A stretch of 64,000 bases of DNA, taken from positions 1 through 64,000 of the forward strand of contig NZ_JAQGLA010000031.1 of assembly GCF_027853915.1 (NCBI RefSeq), written 5' to 3'. Each line of letters begins with the position of its first letter. Within the stretch, counting starts at the first letter, position 1. Under the pieces are notes generated by a model. The model was not told where the DNA came from. It saw only the letters and a program-made list of their open reading frames with translations, and ran no database searches. A program made the translations under genes and the position numbers. Shown here in pieces: positions 42,776 through 53,049 of this stretch. Source of the DNA: Saccharopolyspora oryzae. GTDB lineage: Bacteria > Actinomycetota > Actinomycetes > Mycobacteriales > Pseudonocardiaceae.

Positions 42776-43521
42776 CAGGCCAGGGCGAAGGTCATCGACG
42801 TCTGGGTGGTGGTGAAGCCGAGCTGCTCGTAGCGGCGCTGGGCGGTGTTGTCGATCGTGACGGCCAGTCCCACCTCCGGCCAGCCCTGGGCCGCGGTCAG
42901 CGCCAGCGCGCGGCGCAGCAGGATGCCGCCCAACCCGGCGTAGGCGGCTCCGGGGCGGCGGAACACGTCTCCGATCCAGGCCGTGCCGTTGAAGTCGTTG
43001 AGCACCAACCCCGCCACGACCTCGTCGTCGCCGTCGACGACCAGCGCGCTGGCCTCCAGCACCGGACCCAGCACCCGGCCGCTCAACAGTGGCTGGATCA
43101 TTTCGGTCAGCAGCTTCTGATCGCTGCCGTCGATCCAGTCGGGATGCCCCGGCGGGTAGGCCTCGCGCCACGCCGGCAGCACCGTGCTGGCCGGACGGTC
43201 GCACGGCACCACCCGCAGCGGCGCCTGCGGTGCCTGCTCGGCCCACTGCGGCGGTGGTGGATCGCCGCGCAGGTCGCGGTGCATCGTCGCCGCATGGCGC
43301 ACCATGCGCGCACCGGCCCGCACAAGCTGCTTGCCGAGCTGTTCGGAGACCCCGACCCGCCAGCCGGGCAGCTCCGCCGAGAGCACCTCGAGCACCGCCG
43401 GGCCGCTGGCCTCCAGCACCCGCGCCAGCCGAGGCACACCGACCACCGGCGCGTAGGACACCGTCGTGGTGTCCTGACGCAACACCACAACACCGTCCGC
43501 AGCACCGTCTTCGCGCAGCAC
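42775..43521 (-). CDS. GNAT-family N-acetyltransferase
   Basis: The 248-residue protein ends in a GNAT domain: WIGDVFRRPGAAYAGLGGILLRRAL (acetyl-CoA loop region) and AVTIDNTAQRRYEQLGFTTT. The N-terminal part is less conserved. I chose GTG 43521, which follows a TAGACA box at 7 nt and would be leaderless; an ATG 81 nt upstream is the alternative. The acceptor is unknown. The trpS promoter overlaps its stop codon. Confidence 0.78.
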   Translation of the reverse strand: MLREDGAADGVVVLRQDTTTVSYAPVVGVPRLARVLEASGPAVLEVLSAELPGWRVGVSEQLGKQLVRAGARMVRHAATMHRDLRGDPPPPQWAEQAPQAPLRVVPCDRPASTVLPAWREAYPPGHPDWIDGSDQKLLTEMIQPLLSGRVLGPVLEASALVVDGDDEVVAGLVLNDFNGTAWIGDVFRRPGAAYAGLGGILLRRALALTAAQGWPEVGLAVTIDNTAQRRYEQLGFTTTQTSMTFALA

Positions 43522-43717
43522 CCGCCAATGTCTACACCGCGATCCCCGCCCCGGGCAATGCAATTCCCGCGCCCACCCAACGACGTTGACGCCCACGACC
43601 ACGGCACTAAGATCAACAACACCCCGGGTCCGGGGCTGTCCGCGACCCGCTCGCGTCGAAGAGCACCCACCGCGGGTGCCGGGCCATTCCGATCACACCA
43701 ACTCCAGAGAGGGCCTC

Positions 43718-44554
43718 GTGCCGATAGACCCCCGCCTGCGCGACCGCGTCGCCGTGATCACCGGCGCCAACAGCCCGCTGGGCATCGGCGCGGCCATCGC
43801 CCGCGCGCTGGCCCGCCAGGGCAGCAAAGTCGTGCTCGCCTCGCTGCCCGAAACACCCCCGAGCACAGCGGTCACCGGCGCGGACGCCACCTACGGCAAC
43901 GCCAAGGCCACCGACACCGACCACGTGCGCGACGCGCTGCGCGCCGACGGAGCCGACGCCGAATCCCTGGCCATCGACCTCGCTGACCCCGCCGCCGCGC
44001 CCACGATCTTCGACCACGCCGAAACCGCGTTCGGGCCGGTGGAAATCCTCATCAACAACGCCGCGCACTGCGTGCCCGACACCTTCCAGCCCGAGCCGGT
44101 GCGCGGACTGGTCACCGTCGACGCCGCCGGGCTCGACGCCCACCACGCGGTCAACACCCGCGCACCCGCACTGCTGATGGCCGAGTTCCACCGCCGCCAC
44201 CTGCGCCGCAAAGCCCGCTGGGGACGGATCATCAACATCTCCACCGACGCGGCCTCCGGTGCCGCCGACGAGATCTCCTACTGGGCCACCAAGAACGCGC
44301 TGGAATCGCTGAGCCGCTCGGCCGCCGTCGAACTCGGCCCCGCCGGCACCACCGTCAACATCATCTCGCCCGGCCCGGTGCAAACCGGCTGGCTCAACGA
44401 CGACCTCGCCGACCGCGTCGCCGAGCTCAGCCCCCTGGGCCGCATCGGCCGCCCCGACGACATCGCCGACCTGGCGGTCTTCCTCGCCTCCCACCAAGCC
44501 CGCTGGATCACCGGCCAAACCATCTACGCCGGCGGCGGAAAACGCATGCTGTAA
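43718..44554 (+). CDS. SDR-family oxidoreductase
   Basis: This 278-residue SDR has GANSPLGIGAAIARAL, a longer than usual first loop (about residues 45-75, ADATYGNAKATDTDHVRD), NNAAH, the active-site Tyr-Lys in SYWATKNALESLS and SPGPVQTGWL. AGAGAGG precedes the GTG. The extended loop places it apart from FabG; the substrate is unknown. It is followed by an MFS gene 48 nt later. Confidence 0.88.
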   Translation: MPIDPRLRDRVAVITGANSPLGIGAAIARALARQGSKVVLASLPETPPSTAVTGADATYGNAKATDTDHVRDALRADGADAESLAIDLADPAAAPTIFDHAETAFGPVEILINNAAHCVPDTFQPEPVRGLVTVDAAGLDAHHAVNTRAPALLMAEFHRRHLRRKARWGRIINISTDAASGAADEISYWATKNALESLSRSAAVELGPAGTTVNIISPGPVQTGWLNDDLADRVAELSPLGRIGRPDDIADLAVFLASHQARWITGQTIYAGGGKRML

Positions 44555-44601
44555 ACCGGAATCCGCCGTTGCCGGCCCCCGAAGTCGCTAGTGTGCTGAT
44601 C

Positions 44602-45864
44602 ATGATGCGACTGGCCGATGTCGGTGACTACCGCAAGTTCTGGACCGCATCGACCACCTCGATCTTCGGCACCTACATCACCAGCCTCGCCCTGCAGGTC
44701 CTGGCCGCGGTCACCCTGCACGCCACCGCCACCGAACTCGGACTGCTCAACGCCGCACGCTGGCTGCCCTACCTGCTGCTGGGGCTGTTCGTCGGCGTCC
44801 TGGTCGACCGCTACCGCAGCAAACCCATGCTGGTCGGCGCCGACCTCGCCCGCGCGGCCCTGCTGTGCGCGATCCCGCTCCTGCACGCCACCGGACTGCT
44901 CACCCTGCCGGTGCTCATCGCCTTCGCCGCCCTGCTCGGCGTGCTCTCGCTGTTCTTCGACGCCGCCGACCAGGCCTTCCTGCCCCGCCTGGTGCCGGTG
45001 GAGATGCTGACCTCGGCCAACGCGCGGCTGGAGCAGTCCCACGCCGTCGCCCAAACCACCGGGCCGCTGCTGGCCGCCGCGCTGGTCAAAGCGATCGGCG
45101 CACCGCTGGCCATCCTCGTCGACGCGCTGTCCTACCTGATCTCCGGTGTCCTGCTGGCCCGCATCCGCACCCGAGAGCACGCCGCACCCCTCGCAACCCG
45201 GCGCAGCGTGCTCACCGAACTGCGCGAAGGCACCGCCTGGGTCTACCGGCACCGGATGCTGGCGCCCCAAGCGCTGGCCGGGCACCTGTGGTGGCTCGCC
45301 CACAGCATGCTCAGCACCATCCTCGTCGTCTACGTGCTGCGCGCCCCCGACGACGGACTGGGCCTCGACGAGGTCCAGCTCGGCATCACCTACGCCTGCG
45401 CCGGAGCCGGGGCGGTGCTGGGCGGAGCACTGGCCAACCGCAGCGGCCAGCGGTTCGGCGCGGGACGCACCGTGGTCACCACCCGCCTGCTCATGCCGCT
45501 GCCGTGGCTGCTGATCCCCCTCACCGGCCCCAGCCCGCTGGCGATCGTGGTCCTGGGAACCTCGCAACTGCTGTTCTGGGTGCTCATGGGCCTGGAAGGA
45601 CCCAACGAGATGGCCTACCGGCAAGCCATCACACCCGAACGGCTGCAGGGCCGGGTGAACACCACCATCCGCTCGCTCAACCGCGGCGCGATCGTCGTCG
45701 GAGCCCCCATCGGCGGGCTCATCGCCGATGCCGCCGGCTACCGCGTCTCGCTGTGGGTCGGCATCGCCGGCCTGATCGCCTCGGCCGCAGTCCTGGCCGC
45801 CTCCCCGGTCCGCCACGCCACCATCCCCACCTCGGCGACGCTCGACGCGCAAGCCCCGACGTGA
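44602..45864 (+). CDS. MFS transporter (MFS_3/EntS-like)
   Basis: The 420-residue protein shows YRKFWTASTTSIFGTYITSLA, VDRYRSKPMLVGADLARAA and DQAFLPRLVPVEMLTSANARLE, the pattern of EntS-like exporters. It has about 12 spans. A TAGTGT box (44589-44594) lies 7 nt before the ATG, suggesting a leaderless message. It is probably a drug or metabolite exporter. The YdeI-like gene begins just after its end. Confidence 0.85.
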   Translation: MMRLADVGDYRKFWTASTTSIFGTYITSLALQVLAAVTLHATATELGLLNAARWLPYLLLGLFVGVLVDRYRSKPMLVGADLARAALLCAIPLLHATGLLTLPVLIAFAALLGVLSLFFDAADQAFLPRLVPVEMLTSANARLEQSHAVAQTTGPLLAAALVKAIGAPLAILVDALSYLISGVLLARIRTREHAAPLATRRSVLTELREGTAWVYRHRMLAPQALAGHLWWLAHSMLSTILVVYVLRAPDDGLGLDEVQLGITYACAGAGAVLGGALANRSGQRFGAGRTVVTTRLLMPLPWLLIPLTGPSPLAIVVLGTSQLLFWVLMGLEGPNEMAYRQAITPERLQGRVNTTIRSLNRGAIVVGAPIGGLIADAAGYRVSLWVGIAGLIASAAVLAASPVRHATIPTSATLDAQAPT

Positions 45865-45890
45865 GCCGCCAGGCCCGCTACCGTGGCCTG

Positions 45891-46157
45891 GTGAACAGCC
45901 AGCCAGTACCCGGCGGAGTGGTGCACGAACTGCCCACCGACCTGCGCGAGGCGTTGACCGCCAACGCCACCGCGCTCGAGGCGTGGAACGACATCACGCC
46001 CTTGGCCCGCAACGAGTTCATCTGCTGGGTCGAGGACGCCAAGCAGGACAAGACCCGCCAGCGCCGCATCCGCCGGACGCAGGAGGAGCTGGAAGAAGGA
46101 CAGCGTCGGCCCTGCTGCTGGCCGGGGTGCAAGCACCGCGAGCGCACCGGCAGCTAG
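45891..46157 (+). CDS. YdeI/OmdA-associated family protein
   Basis: The 88-residue protein contains VHELPTDLREALTANATALEAWNDITPLARNEFICWVEDAKQDKTR, matching the YdeI/OmpD-associated family, sometimes linked to bacteriocin protection. It ends in a Cys/His tail CCWPGCKHRE. I chose GTG 45891 because a TACCGT box lies exactly 6 nt before it (leaderless); GTG 45861 overlaps the MFS stop and is the other option. Confidence 0.78.
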   Translation: MNSQPVPGGVVHELPTDLREALTANATALEAWNDITPLARNEFICWVEDAKQDKTRQRRIRRTQEELEEGQRRPCCWPGCKHRERTGS

Positions 46158-46234
46158 CAGAAGCCGGCCCACAACCCACCCAACACCGCGCTGACCTGCG
46201 CGAAACGGCCGACGCAGTGCTCGACGTGGCGGAC

Positions 46235-46873
46235 TCAGGCCGGGCGGGCGCGGGAGGTCAGCAACTGCACCGCCAACCCCGCCAGCACCGCGCCCATGAA
46301 GTAGCGCTGCACCCGCAACCAGCCCGGCCGCCGCGACAACAACGACGACACCGACCCCGCGGTCACCACGATCAGCGCGTTCACCGACACCGCCACCACG
46401 ATCTGCACCACGCTCAACACCAGGCTCTGCACCGCCACCGCACCCCGCGCCGGATCGACGAACTGCGGCAACAACGACACGTAGAGCACCGCGATCTTCG
46501 GGTTGAGCAGGTTGGTCACCAACCCCATCGCGAACAACCGCCCCGGCCCGTGCTCGGGCACCTCCGCCGGGGCGAACACCGACACCCCACCCGGGCGCAC
46601 CGCCTGCCAGGCCAACCACAGCAAGTACGCCGCACCGGCGACCTGCACGGCCGTGTAGAGCGAGGGCACCAGCGTGAACACCGCAGCGATGCCCGCCGAA
46701 GCCGCCGCGGCGTAGACCAGGAACCCCGCGGCGACACCGGCCAGCGACACCAGACCGGCACGGCGGCCCTGCGTCAACGACCGCGACACCAGGTAGAACA
46801 TGTTCGGCCCCGGGGTGAGCACCAGCCCCAACGCCACCACCGCGATCCCGGCCACCGCACCAACACCGACCAC
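46235..46873 (-). CDS. LysE/RhtB-family amino acid exporter
   Basis: The 212-residue membrane protein has six hydrophobic spans and the family signature LVLTPGPNMFYLVSRSLTQGRRAG near the start and MGLVTNLLNPKIAVLYVSLLPQF in the middle. It exports amino acids or related metabolites. GGAGGT lies 5 nt before the GTG at 46873. Confidence 0.88.
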   Translation of the reverse strand: MVGVGAVAGIAVVALGLVLTPGPNMFYLVSRSLTQGRRAGLVSLAGVAAGFLVYAAAASAGIAAVFTLVPSLYTAVQVAGAAYLLWLAWQAVRPGGVSVFAPAEVPEHGPGRLFAMGLVTNLLNPKIAVLYVSLLPQFVDPARGAVAVQSLVLSVVQIVVAVSVNALIVVTAGSVSSLLSRRPGWLRVQRYFMGAVLAGLAVQLLTSRARPA

Positions 46874-46959
46874 CACGCACCTCCACACGTCGTGCAGGAG
46901 ACGCTAAGCCCGCCCCATCACCAGCACGAACGGCCAATTCCGCGGAACTGGCCTTCAGC

Positions 46960-47634
46960 TCATCCGTAGGTCGGGTACTGCGGCCAGCCCTCGGGGCTGT
47001 CCTCCCAGTCCTGCTGACGCCCGTAGGCGGTGCGGTCCATGAACTGCGCCACCGGCAGCACCGCCTCGACACCGCGGGCCGTGGTCATGTAGGTCAGGTA
47101 GGGCTTGCCGTCCTTGAGCAAGTAGTAGGAATAGCCGGGCCGCAGCACTTCCTCACCCCGCTCGTTCTGCTGCGTCCAACCCCAGTCGTAGTGGTAGGTC
47201 GTCCCCGACGACGAGACCCAGAGGTGCTCCCAGCCGCGCTTGGCGCGCCAGGCCTCGAGCTTGTCGATCGAAGCCTGCGAGATCAGCGCGAACGCCATCG
47301 CCTCATCGGACATGCGCCGCATGTCGGCGGGCAGGTTGTCCACGGCCCACGAGCAGCTCGGACACCCCTCGTCCCAGTCGGGACCGAACATCACGTTCTG
47401 CACCACCAGCAGGTACGCGTCCCCGAACAGCTCGGTCAGCCGCACCGGCCCGTCCGGGCCGGTGAACGCGTAGTCGTCCACCTCGACCATCGGAAGACGC
47501 CGGCGACTCGCCGCGACCCGGTCGTTGTGCCGCGTGACTTCCTTCTCCGCCGCCACCTGCTCGGCCAGTGCGTCGTCGAACTGCTCGCGGTCGACGATCT
47601 CCGGAGCGGCGAGCGGTTGGTCCTGCTTGGTCAC
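46960..47634 (-). CDS. DUF899-family thioredoxin-like protein
   Basis: The protein of about 224 residues has the DUF899 pattern: EKEVTRHNDRVAASRRRLPM, then a thioredoxin-like MFGPDWDEGCPSCSWAVDNL with a CPSC motif and YHYDWGWTQQNERG. It may handle thiols or peroxides, but no function is established. The GTG at 47634 follows GGGAGG at ideal spacing; ATG 47649 is possible. Confidence 0.85.
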   Translation of the reverse strand: MTKQDQPLAAPEIVDREQFDDALAEQVAAEKEVTRHNDRVAASRRRLPMVEVDDYAFTGPDGPVRLTELFGDAYLLVVQNVMFGPDWDEGCPSCSWAVDNLPADMRRMSDEAMAFALISQASIDKLEAWRAKRGWEHLWVSSSGTTYHYDWGWTQQNERGEEVLRPGYSYYLLKDGKPYLTYMTTARGVEAVLPVAQFMDRTAYGRQQDWEDSPEGWPQYPTYG

Positions 47635-47944
47635 GGTGGTGCCTCCCATCGGTCATCTGTGGGGCAGTGCGCGAAGCCCACCCACTCAGACCGCGCAACC
47701 GGCGCGAACTCATCGCCGCGTTCCGGAAATCCGCCGGACGGTGTCCCAGGATTTCCCATCCGACGATCGAAAACGCAGGTAAGAGCCGCGAGGACGTCCC
47801 GGTCCCAACACGGGACGGGCAATGCCTTGTGGCCGTGCCGCACGCGCAGGACGGTCATCAAGGGACTCGCGCAGCACCAGCGGCGAACGAGCGCGAGTTC
47901 GACAGGGATGCCGCATGAGATGTTCGAACACTTGGGGGGATTCG
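47635..47944. other. divergent intergenic region
   Basis: About 310 bases separate the DUF899 gene and the fulvocin-related gene. A modest hairpin (CGTCCCG/CGGGACG, 47795-47817) is present. I see no convincing -35/-10 pair and no gene. Confidence 0.4.
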
Positions 47945-48856
47945 ATGACGAACGCGTCCGACCGGTGGGTGCTGGCCTTCGACGGCTCCTGCCGGGTCTG
48001 CCGGAACATGTCCCGCGCCGTGGCCGACGCCAGCGGCGACAAACTCGAAGTCCTCCCGCTGGCACATCCGGACGTGCGGGCGTGGCGCGAACAGGCACTC
48101 GGCGCGGACCCGGTGTGGGCGCCCACGCTGATCCACCTGCGCTCCGGCCACGCCCGCGCCTGGGCCGGGATCCCGCTGGGACTCGCCCTGGTCCGGCACC
48201 TGGGCCCCCGCTCCACACTGGCCGTGCTCACCGCGCTAGGCCGGACGCGCCACACCACGCACCGCAAACGCCTCAGCGCCCTGCCACTGCTCGCCGGACT
48301 CGCCGTCGCGGCCAGCCTGACCAGGATCGGCCCGTCCGGAGGCAACGGCGACGACCCCGATGCTTGGGTGGCGGCCAACAAGGACCAGCTCCCACAGACC
48401 TACGCCGCCTTCGCCGAGCACCCGATGTCCTACCGCAAGGCGATCTTCAACGCCTCGCCGGCGGCCACCAAGAGCCGCCTGTGGGTCGACCACCTCCAGC
48501 AGTACCGCACGGCGCACCCCGACCTGTCCGAGGACCAGGTGCGAGTGCTGCAGCACGCCGCGGACGTCCTCGGCGACGAATCGCTGTACGCCCAGCCCGC
48601 TCCACCCGAACTGGACCGCACGATGGAAGACCTGCGCCACGAGGTCAACGCCGCCTTCGACGGGCAAACCCAGTCCCTGATCGCCACCCTCGGCCCACCC
48701 GACGCCGGCATCGGCATCGCCAAGACCGAATGCCAGTGCAGCACCAAGAGCGACTACTGCTGGATGGGCTGCGTGCCCACCAAGGACTGCAAGCGGGTGG
48801 GCGGCTGCGGGGCCGGCTGGCTCTACACCTGCAACGGGTGGTGCGAAGGCCCCTGA
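47945..48856 (+). CDS. fulvocin C-related bacteriocin-like protein with N-terminal DCC domain
   Basis: The 303-residue protein has three parts. Residues 1-95 form a DCC/DUF393 thioredoxin-like domain with FDGSCRVCRNM (CxxC). A basic patch and a hydrophobic stretch (HRKRLSALPLLAGLAVAASL, about 105-125) look like an internal signal or membrane anchor. Residues 130-303 resemble fulvocin C-related bacteriocin proteins, ending in a domain with eight Cys (ECQCSTKSDYCWMGC, then four more). The C-terminal part is likely outside the cell. No immunity or secretion gene is adjacent. Confidence 0.7.
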   Translation: MTNASDRWVLAFDGSCRVCRNMSRAVADASGDKLEVLPLAHPDVRAWREQALGADPVWAPTLIHLRSGHARAWAGIPLGLALVRHLGPRSTLAVLTALGRTRHTTHRKRLSALPLLAGLAVAASLTRIGPSGGNGDDPDAWVAANKDQLPQTYAAFAEHPMSYRKAIFNASPAATKSRLWVDHLQQYRTAHPDLSEDQVRVLQHAADVLGDESLYAQPAPPELDRTMEDLRHEVNAAFDGQTQSLIATLGPPDAGIGIAKTECQCSTKSDYCWMGCVPTKDCKRVGGCGAGWLYTCNGWCEGP

Positions 48857-49122
48857 TCCGGCTACTCCTACACCACCGCAGCCCGATGGCCGACGGGATC
48901 TCCCCGACCCGCCGGCCATCGGGCACAGCCCGGTCGATCACCCCGCGAAGCACGCCCCGACCAGCGCCTTCACCCGCACGACCCCGGACGTGGTACCGCG
49001 GCAGCACCGCCACCCCTGGTGTGGTGATCACCGGCGGGCTGAATCGGTCCTGCGGCTCGTCCACTGTGATCCGTGGCGGGCCCGCCGCAGTGCTCCGCCG
49101 CTGGCGATAGCATCCGAGCTAG

Positions 49123-50142
<1,020 letters not shown>

Positions 50143-50150
50143 GCCCACCC

Positions 50151-50187
50151 TGTGGGGCCGCACCTCGACGCGAGGTGCGGCCCCACA
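50151..50187. terminator. perfect 17-bp bidirectional terminator
   Basis: TGTGGGGCCGCACCTCG (50151-50167) pairs exactly with 50171-50187 across the 3-nt loop ACG. It sits between mdh and the convergent phosphodiesterase gene. Confidence 0.75.
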
Positions 50188-50208
50188 GCGCTTTCCAGGC
50201 TCGTTCGC

Positions 50209-51159
50209 TCAGGACGGGCTCGCGAAAACCGGGTAGTGGTCGGAGAAGTCGGTGTAGGTGTAGGTCTGGCCCCACGAGGTCACCGACCACTCCGGCGAGT
50301 GCACCGCGCGGGTCTCGTTGACCCACTGCTGCGATCCGTGCCCGGTCAGCGGGAGCACGTGGTCCAGCAGCTGGCCCGGTGCGCCCGGTGCCTGGTCGGC
50401 CGCGACCGAGTTGGTCGCCGGGTCGTAGGAGTAGGGGTGCCCGGTGGTCTGCGGGGCCGTCGCGCCCAGGGTGGCCAGCGCCGAGGTGAACTCCCCTGCC
50501 GAGGCATCGACGTTGAGGTCGCCGGCCACGACCACCGGCTCCGCCGCGGGGATCGCCTTGTCCCGGACGAACTGCGCGATCTCGCCCAGCTGATCGGCCC
50601 GCACTCCCGGCGCCCTGTCCCCGCACGCCGGGTCATCGGCCTGCAGGTGGGTGCCGATGACGTGCACCGGACCGCTGGGCGAGTCGATGCGGGTGTAGGC
50701 GAAGCCCTTGTTGGACGCGGCATCGGCACCGCATCCCGGCGGGAAGACGTACTGGATCCGCTCGGCGACCGGCCAGCGGCTGAGCACCGCCACCCCGCCG
50801 TCCTCGGGTCGGGTGTCCGAATAGGACCCCAGCGTGGCGTCCCACCCGTCCCGGGAGCGCCCCAGCACCGGCGTCTGGTTCGGGTAGTCCTCGGCGAGGT
50901 TGGCCAGCAGCCGCTGCGAGGCCTCGTTGTCGAAGGCTTCCTGCACCACCACGACGTCCTGGCCGGAGAGGACGCCTTCGGAGGCGATCAGGTCGGCCCG
51001 CTGCAGCTGCCCCCAGTTCGGGTACAGCGAGCGCGGCAGCATGAACACGTTGTAGGAGGCGATCCTGGGTCCGTCGGCGGCGGGACCGGCCACGGCGGTC
51101 GGGGCGGCCAGCCCGCTCGCCGCCACCACCAAAGACGTGAAAGCGATTCGTATCTTCAC
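50209..51159 (-). CDS. secreted sphingomyelinase C-like phosphodiesterase
   Basis: The 316-residue protein starts with a cleavable signal peptide (MKIRIAFTSLVVAASGLAAP, cut after AVA-G). The rest is a DNase I-like endonuclease/exonuclease/phosphatase fold with VVVQEAFDNEA (metal Glu), VIGTHLQADDP, VVAGDLNVDA and the final FSDHYPVF His. The order of motifs fits neutral sphingomyelinase-type phospholipases rather than nucleases. It is probably exported and cleaves phosphodiesters outside the cell. Confidence 0.85.
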   Translation of the reverse strand: MKIRIAFTSLVVAASGLAAPTAVAGPAADGPRIASYNVFMLPRSLYPNWGQLQRADLIASEGVLSGQDVVVVQEAFDNEASQRLLANLAEDYPNQTPVLGRSRDGWDATLGSYSDTRPEDGGVAVLSRWPVAERIQYVFPPGCGADAASNKGFAYTRIDSPSGPVHVIGTHLQADDPACGDRAPGVRADQLGEIAQFVRDKAIPAAEPVVVAGDLNVDASAGEFTSALATLGATAPQTTGHPYSYDPATNSVAADQAPGAPGQLLDHVLPLTGHGSQQWVNETRAVHSPEWSVTSWGQTYTYTDFSDHYPVFASPS

Positions 51160-51265
51160 GGTGGATCATCATGCCCGCCCCACCGCACCACCAGCCAGTA
51201 CCGGGCGGCGAACACCCGGGATCAATTCGGTTGCCCCGCACAGGTGGGCAGAGCAGGATCGGCCC

Positions 51266-51805
51266 ATGGAGCGCCCCGCTGAGGAGATCACCCTGGAATC
51301 GTCGGTGCTGCGCCGCTGGCTCACCACCGACCTGGCCGAACTGCACCGCACGGTCACCGAGGCCCAGCCCCACCTGAGCCCGTGGCTGCCGTGGGCGGCC
51401 GGGGACTACACGCTGGACTCCGCCGCGCAGTTCATCGACAAGTGCCAGCACGACTGGCGCACCGGGCGGGCCTTCACCTACGCCATCACGGTCAGCGGCG
51501 CCATCGCCGGCTGCATCGCCCTGGAACGCCGGATCGGCCCCACCGGCCTGGAGATCGGCTACTGGCTGCACCCCGCCCACACCGGACGCGGCCTGGTCAC
51601 CACCAGCACCGCCGCACTGGTCGAGCAAGCCCTGGCCCTGCCCGGCATCGACCACGTCGAGATCTGGCACGACGCGGCCAACACCGCCAGCCAGGCCGTC
51701 CCCCAACGCCTCGGCTTCACCTGCGTCGACCGCCGCAGCCCACCCCGCGAACCGGCCGGCGCAGGCGAAGCCGGCATCGACGTCATCTGGCGGCTGACCC
51801 GCTGA
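51266..51805 (+). CDS. GNAT N-acetyltransferase (RimJ/RimL type)
   Basis: The 179-residue protein has the RimJ/RimL pattern: HRTVTEAQPHLSPWLPWA near the start, EIGYWLHPAHTGRGLVTTST (acetyl-CoA loop) and EIWHDAANTASQAVPQRLGF. It could acetylate a protein N-terminus or a small amine. It ends 4 bp before a convergent VOC gene. Confidence 0.85.
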   Translation: MERPAEEITLESSVLRRWLTTDLAELHRTVTEAQPHLSPWLPWAAGDYTLDSAAQFIDKCQHDWRTGRAFTYAITVSGAIAGCIALERRIGPTGLEIGYWLHPAHTGRGLVTTSTAALVEQALALPGIDHVEIWHDAANTASQAVPQRLGFTCVDRRSPPREPAGAGEAGIDVIWRLTR

Positions 51806-51809
51806 GAAC

Positions 51810-52202
51810 TCAAGCCCCGGCCGGGCGCTCACCCATGCGCGAGGGCTGCAGCAGCGAGATCACGTTGCCATCGGGATCGGTGAACGACGTCTGCCGCCCC
51901 CACGCCATCTCCTGCACGTCCCCGGCCTGCACCGAGGACTCCCGCAGCTCGGCGACGTCGGCCTCGACGTCGGAGGTGTGGAACTGCAGGTGCACCGGAC
52001 CGCTGAGCTCACGACCGGCCACGGGGAAGTCCACCAGCACCACCCCGCTGGACGAGCCGGGCGGGGCGACCATGACGAACCGGCCGTGCGGCCCGGCCAC
52101 GTCGGCCACCAGCTCGAAACCGAGCACGTCGACGTAGAAGGCGCAGGCCTTGGCCTGATCGTCCACCGGGACGGACACGAACTGCAGACGAGAGATGTTC
52201 AT
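51810..52202 (-). CDS. VOC-family (glyoxalase-like) protein
   Basis: The 130-residue protein has two beta-alpha-beta repeats with VDDQAKACAFYVDVLGFELV and VHLQFHTSDVEADVAELRES and ends TDPDGNVISLLQP, the VOC fold. It may be a metal-dependent lyase, a resistance protein or a binder. The ATG at 52202 is clear. Confidence 0.85.
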   Translation of the reverse strand: MNISRLQFVSVPVDDQAKACAFYVDVLGFELVADVAGPHGRFVMVAPPGSSSGVVLVDFPVAGRELSGPVHLQFHTSDVEADVAELRESSVQAGDVQEMAWGRQTSFTDPDGNVISLLQPSRMGERPAGA

Positions 52203-52311
52203 GACGACACCGTAAACCGATCGCGCGCACCTACAATTCGAACGCGAAGTGCGACCGCGACCAGGTGATCGCCCCCCTCCGGCGCCACTTCGCCGCCGAC
52301 GACCGGCTCGA

Positions 52312-52494
52312 TCACATCAGCGCTGGTCGCGGCAGCACCGCCCGTGTGGGCCGCGCTTGCTGCCGGGTGCTGCGGTCGATGCGCGTGATGCGGCCGCCGG
52401 TGAAGGCGATGTCACCGACGAACGGTTCATCACCGGCGTGCCCGCTGATCACCCGCACCTCCCGCAGCACCCGTTCCACAACCAGTCCTCTCAT
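52312..52494 (-). pseudogene. amidohydrolase N-terminal fragment (tentative)
   Basis: The reverse strand encodes about 60 residues containing LREVRVISGHAGDEPFVGDI and AFTGGRITRID, the opening beta strands of D-aminoacylase-type amidohydrolases. The frame then ends without metal ligands. It lies beside a RidA gene, a common neighbour of such deacylases, so it may be the stump of a lost gene. The match is short and the call is tentative. Confidence 0.35.
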
Positions 52495-52590
52495 CGACTG
52501 ACCACGCAACCAGACTATTGCGACGATCAACCGATTTTCCCGTCGGCGAACGCGGATTCCCGGGAACGCCGGCGCCGGTAGCGTGGTGGC

Positions 52591-53001
52591 GTGCCCAGCC
52601 CGATCCGCTTGCTGCGCAGCGCAGCACTGTCCGATGTGGCCGAATACGCCTACGGCGCGGTCGTGCCACCTGATTCCCACCTGGTCTTCGCCGCCGGAGC
52701 CTGCCCGCTCGACGCCGACGGGGCGACCGTGGCAGTCGGTGATCACGCGGGCCAGGCCCGCCAGATGATGGACAACCTGGAGACCGCCCTGGCCGAAGCC
52801 GGGGCGGCACTGTCCGATGTGGTCAAGACGACCGTCTACGTGGCCAGCAGCTCGCAGCAGGACCTGGTCGCCGCGTGGGAAGTGGTGCGCGATCGCTTCG
52901 GCGACCACGACCCGCCCAGCACCCTGCTCGGCGTGACGGTCCTGGGCTACGCCGACCAGCTGGTCGAGATCGACGCCCTGGCCGCCCTGCCCTCAGACTG
53001 A
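52591..53001 (+). CDS. RidA-family protein
   Basis: The 136-residue protein shows VFAAGACPLDADGATVAVGDHAGQARQMMDNLETALAEAG, the RidA/YjgF fold that hydrolyses reactive enamine/imine intermediates, and VVKTTVYVAS. The Arg in the usual catalytic position is not obvious near the end (PPSTLLGVTVLGYADQLVEI), so it may be a non-deaminase paralogue. A TAGCGT box (52579-52584) lies 6 nt before the GTG, indicating a leaderless message. Confidence 0.85.
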   Translation: MPSPIRLLRSAALSDVAEYAYGAVVPPDSHLVFAAGACPLDADGATVAVGDHAGQARQMMDNLETALAEAGAALSDVVKTTVYVASSSQQDLVAAWEVVRDRFGDHDPPSTLLGVTVLGYADQLVEIDALAALPSD

Positions 53002-53049
53002 CGTCCCCACCCCAGCCGTCGCGGGCTGTACCGACTCCCCGAAACGGCT

